Notes under the pieces: model-generated
What the model saw: only the letters and a program-made list of their open reading frames with translations
What the model was told of the DNA's origin: nothing
Databases searched by the model: none
Program-made: the position numbers and the translations under genes
Assembly (NCBI GenBank): GCA_024642115.1
Contig: JAHEBU010000011.1
Location: forward strand, 1 to 64,000
Source of the DNA: Marivivens sp.
GTDB lineage: Bacteria; Pseudomonadota; Alphaproteobacteria; Rhodobacterales; Rhodobacteraceae
DNA: 64,000 bases
Direction of reading: 5' to 3'
Shown: positions 61,550 to 64,000 of the stretch, one piece after another
Position numbering within the stretch: the first letter of the stretch is position 1
How the letters are laid out: each line of letters starts with the position of its first letter

Positions 61550-62248
61550 ATGACTGAATACCTCTTTCCTCCCTCGCCACAGGCTGCCTTGCGGGTCCGC
61601 GGGCAAAAGGCATTGTATCCTGTGACCCGGATTTTCTGTGTCGGGCGCAACTATGCCGCCCATGCCGCCGAAATGGGCAACGAGGTGGACCGCGAGGCCC
61701 CTTTCTACTTTACCAAGATGCCCGCCGCCCTGACCCCTTCGGGCGGCACGATTCCCTATCCGCCCGGAACCGCGGATTTCCATCACGAGATGGAGTTGGT
61801 CGTGGCCATCGGCGCCCCCGCCTACCGGGTGTCGCGCGATCAGGCCAGCAATATGGTGCTGGGATATGCCTGCGGGCTGGACATGACCCGGCGCGATCTA
61901 CAGGGGCAGGCCAAGGACAAGCGGCGGCCGTGGGACATCGGCAAGGATTTCGAACACAGCGCCGTCGTGGGGCAACTGACGCCTGCCGTAGCGCTGGGCG
62001 ACATCGGGCCGCAGCGGATCCATCTGGACGTGAACGGGCAGACCCGGCAGGACGCGCGGCTGGCCGACATGGTCTGGTCGGTGGCCGAAATCATCGCGCA
62101 CCTGTCCACCCTGTACCACCTGATGCCCGGCGACATCATCATGACGGGAACCCCTGCGGGCGTAGGGCCGGTGCAGCCGGGTGACCGTCTGGCCGGTGGA
62201 ATTGGCGGTCTGGACCCGATCACGGTGACCATCGGTCCCGGCGCCTGA
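61550..62248 (+). CDS. Fumarylacetoacetate hydrolase-family enzyme
   Basis: The 232-residue protein has the FAH core: IFCVGRNYAAHAAEMG, then FHHEMELVVAIG with metal-binding acidic residues, DMTRRDLQ, and the end pattern GDIIMTGTPAGVGPVQPGD. Related enzymes are fumarylpyruvate and acylpyruvate hydrolases or oxaloacetate decarboxylases. The ATG at 61550 follows a GAGGA site; the frame stays open further upstream, overlapping the SulP gene region. The substrate is unknown. Confidence 0.9.
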   Translation: MTEYLFPPSPQAALRVRGQKALYPVTRIFCVGRNYAAHAAEMGNEVDREAPFYFTKMPAALTPSGGTIPYPPGTADFHHEMELVVAIGAPAYRVSRDQASNMVLGYACGLDMTRRDLQGQAKDKRRPWDIGKDFEHSAVVGQLTPAVALGDIGPQRIHLDVNGQTRQDARLADMVWSVAEIIAHLSTLYHLMPGDIIMTGTPAGVGPVQPGDRLAGGIGGLDPITVTIGPGA

Positions 62249-62486
62249 GATTCGGGGCCGACTGACTGGGTCAAGCGAAAGGTTCGGTCCCGTGGCAGGA
62301 ATCTGCCATAAACCGACCCGAATCCCCCATAAACTCGCGGGCTAAACCGGCCCCACACTCGCCTTTAGCGTGTGAATGATTCTTGCCCGATTCGGTTCGG
62401 TGCGGCACCACGGTCCTGGTCACGTCTCAGTGATCTGTTCGTTGTGTCCCGATCAGTCCAGCAATCCGCACACAAGGAGTTGTGCC

Positions 62487-63290
62487 ATGAACCTCCTCAC
62501 CTTCGAGAGCTTGTTTACCGCAGATCCAATCGCCTCGATCAAGACGGGCCTGCGGTTTGTCCACTTTATCGGCCTCGCCATCGGTCTGGGCGGGGCCACC
62601 CTGCTCGACCTGATCCTGCTGCGGTTCTTCGTGCGGTCCCGGATCGACGAAAGCACGTTCGGCATCTTCCGGTTTTCGACCGGGGTGGTCGATCTGGGGC
62701 TCAAGATCCTGTGGCTCACGGGGTTGGGCTTTCTGTTCCACTATGCGCTGTTCGACGTGGAAAAGCTGACCAACCCCAAGGTCCACGCCAAGCTGGTGAT
62801 CGTCGCCATCCTCACGCTGAACGGGGTGTTCATCCATCAGGTCATCCTGCCCCATGTCCGCGCCCAGATCGGCAAGACGTTGTTTGACGGGGTTGGTCCC
62901 GTGCGGCGATCGATGTTTATCCTGTCGGGGTCGATTTCGGCGGTGTCGTGGTATGTGCCAGTGGCGCTGGGGGCGTTCAGCCAGCTGAATTTCAAGGTGC
63001 CCGCGCTGATGCTTCTGTCGATCTATGGTGCGTTGGTCGGCGTTGCCGCCATCACGATGCACCTGCTTGTGGCTCTGTTGGCCAAAGGCGCCCCGGACAC
63101 CGCCGCAGTCGCGCAGCCGCAGCCACCGAACCCGGGCCGCGCGGTCACGGTCCCCGGCCTTCGGGAAAAACTGCGCCGCGCGGTGGCGGACACGGACGCC
63201 GCGCTCGACCTAGGGGCGGGCAGCGACAGTTATGCCAGCGCCGGACCCCGGAGCGACCTTCCTCAGGTCAAGGCCCGCCGCAGCGCGTGA
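62487..63290 (+). CDS. Membrane protein of unknown function with conserved-looking His residues
   Basis: The 267-residue product has about six or seven hydrophobic helices (residues 20-200) with membrane or near-membrane histidines (FVHFIGLAIGLGGA, then FHYALFD and FIHQVILPH), then a polar Pro/Ala-rich C-terminal tail of about 65 residues. The layout recalls CopD or cytochrome-b561-like four-helix proteins, but I cannot assign a family. An AAGGAG ribosome site precedes the ATG at 62487; the open frame further upstream is probably untranslated. Confidence 0.7.
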   Translation: MNLLTFESLFTADPIASIKTGLRFVHFIGLAIGLGGATLLDLILLRFFVRSRIDESTFGIFRFSTGVVDLGLKILWLTGLGFLFHYALFDVEKLTNPKVHAKLVIVAILTLNGVFIHQVILPHVRAQIGKTLFDGVGPVRRSMFILSGSISAVSWYVPVALGAFSQLNFKVPALMLLSIYGALVGVAAITMHLLVALLAKGAPDTAAVAQPQPPNPGRAVTVPGLREKLRRAVADTDAALDLGAGSDSYASAGPRSDLPQVKARRSA

Positions 63291-63306
63291 TCCTGTCGGG
63301 GCGCGG

Positions 63307-64000
63307 TCACTCGGCCGCGCCCTGCATCTGCGCCTCGTGCAGTCCCACCTTGTAGGGGCGGGCGGTCGGGGGCAGGGCGCGCTGGATGAAATACTCCTCG
63401 TTCGCCAACTGCCGCTTCAGCGCCGGCCACATCTCGCGGAACCCCGCGATGATCGACGGGGTCGGGGCGGGCAGGTCATCCTTGATCCGCTCGTGCAGCT
63501 CTGGCAGGCGGTGATAGGGGACCATCGGGAACATGTGATGTTCGACGTGGTAATTCATGTTCCAGTAGATAAAGCGGCTGACCGGGTTCATCAGAACGGT
63601 GCGGCTGTTCAGACGGTGGTCGATGACATTGTCCGCCAGCCCCCCATGCTGCAACAGGCCCGTCATGACATGGTGCCACGCGCCATAAAGGCGGGGCAGA
63701 CCGATCACCATCAGAGGCAGGATCGACCCCATCCAAAGGGCCAGCAGGATCGTCGCCGCATAGATCGCGGTCCAGATCCGGGCGACCCGCACCACCTTGG
63801 GCTTTTCGCTGTCGGGGATGAACGTTGCCTCTTCGGGGTCCAGCCGTCCGCTGGCGTTCAGCAGCATCCGACCCATCCCGGCCCACATGTCGAACAGGCC
63901 AAAGAAGTTGGCGATCAGTTTGAAAAACACCGGCGGGCGCATGATGGCGATTTCGGGGTCACGGCCCACGATCACGGTGTCGGTGTGGTGGCGGGCGTGG
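63307..64000 (-). CDS. Fatty acid desaturase family protein (5' end beyond window)
   Basis: The visible 231 codons, still open at the right edge, contain HARHHTD at the extreme end and NYHVEHHMFPMVPYHRLPELH. These are the second and third histidine boxes (HxxHH types) of membrane fatty acid desaturases or beta-carotene hydroxylase-like enzymes. At least two hydrophobic segments lie between them. The N-terminal part with the first histidine box lies outside the window. It converges with the membrane-protein gene ending at 63290. Confidence 0.88.
   Translation of the reverse strand, partial: HARHHTDTVIVGRDPEIAIMRPPVFFKLIANFFGLFDMWAGMGRMLLNASGRLDPEEATFIPDSEKPKVVRVARIWTAIYAATILLALWMGSILPLMVIGLPRLYGAWHHVMTGLLQHGGLADNVIDHRLNSRTVLMNPVSRFIYWNMNYHVEHHMFPMVPYHRLPELHERIKDDLPAPTPSIIAGFREMWPALKRQLANEEYFIQRALPPTARPYKVGLHEAQMQGAAE

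Noticed and set aside
1-64000. A CRISPR array or toxin-antitoxin/defence island
   Set aside because: No regularly spaced direct repeats, cas-like genes, or recognisable restriction or toxin-antitoxin pairs were seen on either strand.

Overview
The window looks like a chromosome segment from a marine Rhodobacteraceae (Roseobacter-group) alphaproteobacterium. The main pointers are a complete beta-hydroxyaspartate cycle operon (bhcR-bhcABCD), gene-transfer-agent-type head-spike genes beside a capsule-like cluster, DUF1127 proteins, and high G+C coding sequence over most of the window. About 10-16.2 kb is visibly more AT-rich and full of broken genes.

Layout. (1) 0.2-16.2 kb is an accessory island. 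It holds a ChrB-N/DUF1127/membrane-protein cluster, a tyrosine-integrase remnant, a copper-resistance block (P-type ATPase with a MerR-type promoter, DUF305 protein, Met/His-rich small protein, multicopper oxidase, cytochrome c) and a decayed NreB-like MFS gene. It continues with an MFS exporter paired with a GNAT-like unknown, a PAS-GGDEF-EAL protein, IS3 debris and a broken GntR regulator. It ends at a 20-bp fragment matching the 3' end of an initiator tRNA plus a terminator, a plausible attachment-site scar. (2) 16.4-27.6 kb is a minus-strand surface-polysaccharide cluster: polymerase/ligase, flippase, three GT4 glycosyltransferases, three sulfotransferases and an epimerase. Two genes resembling the head spikes of gene transfer agents sit inside it. 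(3) 27.6-30.6 kb has IS3 debris, intact manC and a decayed manB tail. (4) 30.6-38.4 kb is a minus-strand operon encoding a zinc-ribbon metallopeptidase, a transglutaminase-DUF2126 protein, an ATP-grasp/alpha-E protein and a second transglutaminase. This is a predicted but uncharacterised peptide/amide ligation system. (5) 38.5-46.3 kb has an MBL hydrolase, a spermidine/putrescine-type ABC operon ending in a cysteine hydrolase and an unknown protein, and a divergent 2OG-Fe(II) dioxygenase/acetyltransferase pair. (6) 46.4-51.1 kb is an operon led by a clear guanidine-I (ykkC) riboswitch. It encodes an ABC importer, a ureohydrolase that looks like a guanidine hydrolase, and two small His-rich proteins. 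(7) 51.3-57.6 kb is a BKACE-family enzyme and the bhc operon. (8) 57.7-64 kb has adenine deaminase, a SulP transporter, an FAH-family hydrolase, an unknown membrane protein and a truncated fatty-acid desaturase.

The most interesting points are the riboswitch-controlled guanidine uptake/hydrolysis operon with two unexplained metal-binding-like small proteins, the head-spike genes embedded among presumed receptor-synthesis genes, and the transglutaminase/ATP-grasp/amidoligase operon. All calls come from reading the sequence and remembered family motifs. No database search was run.
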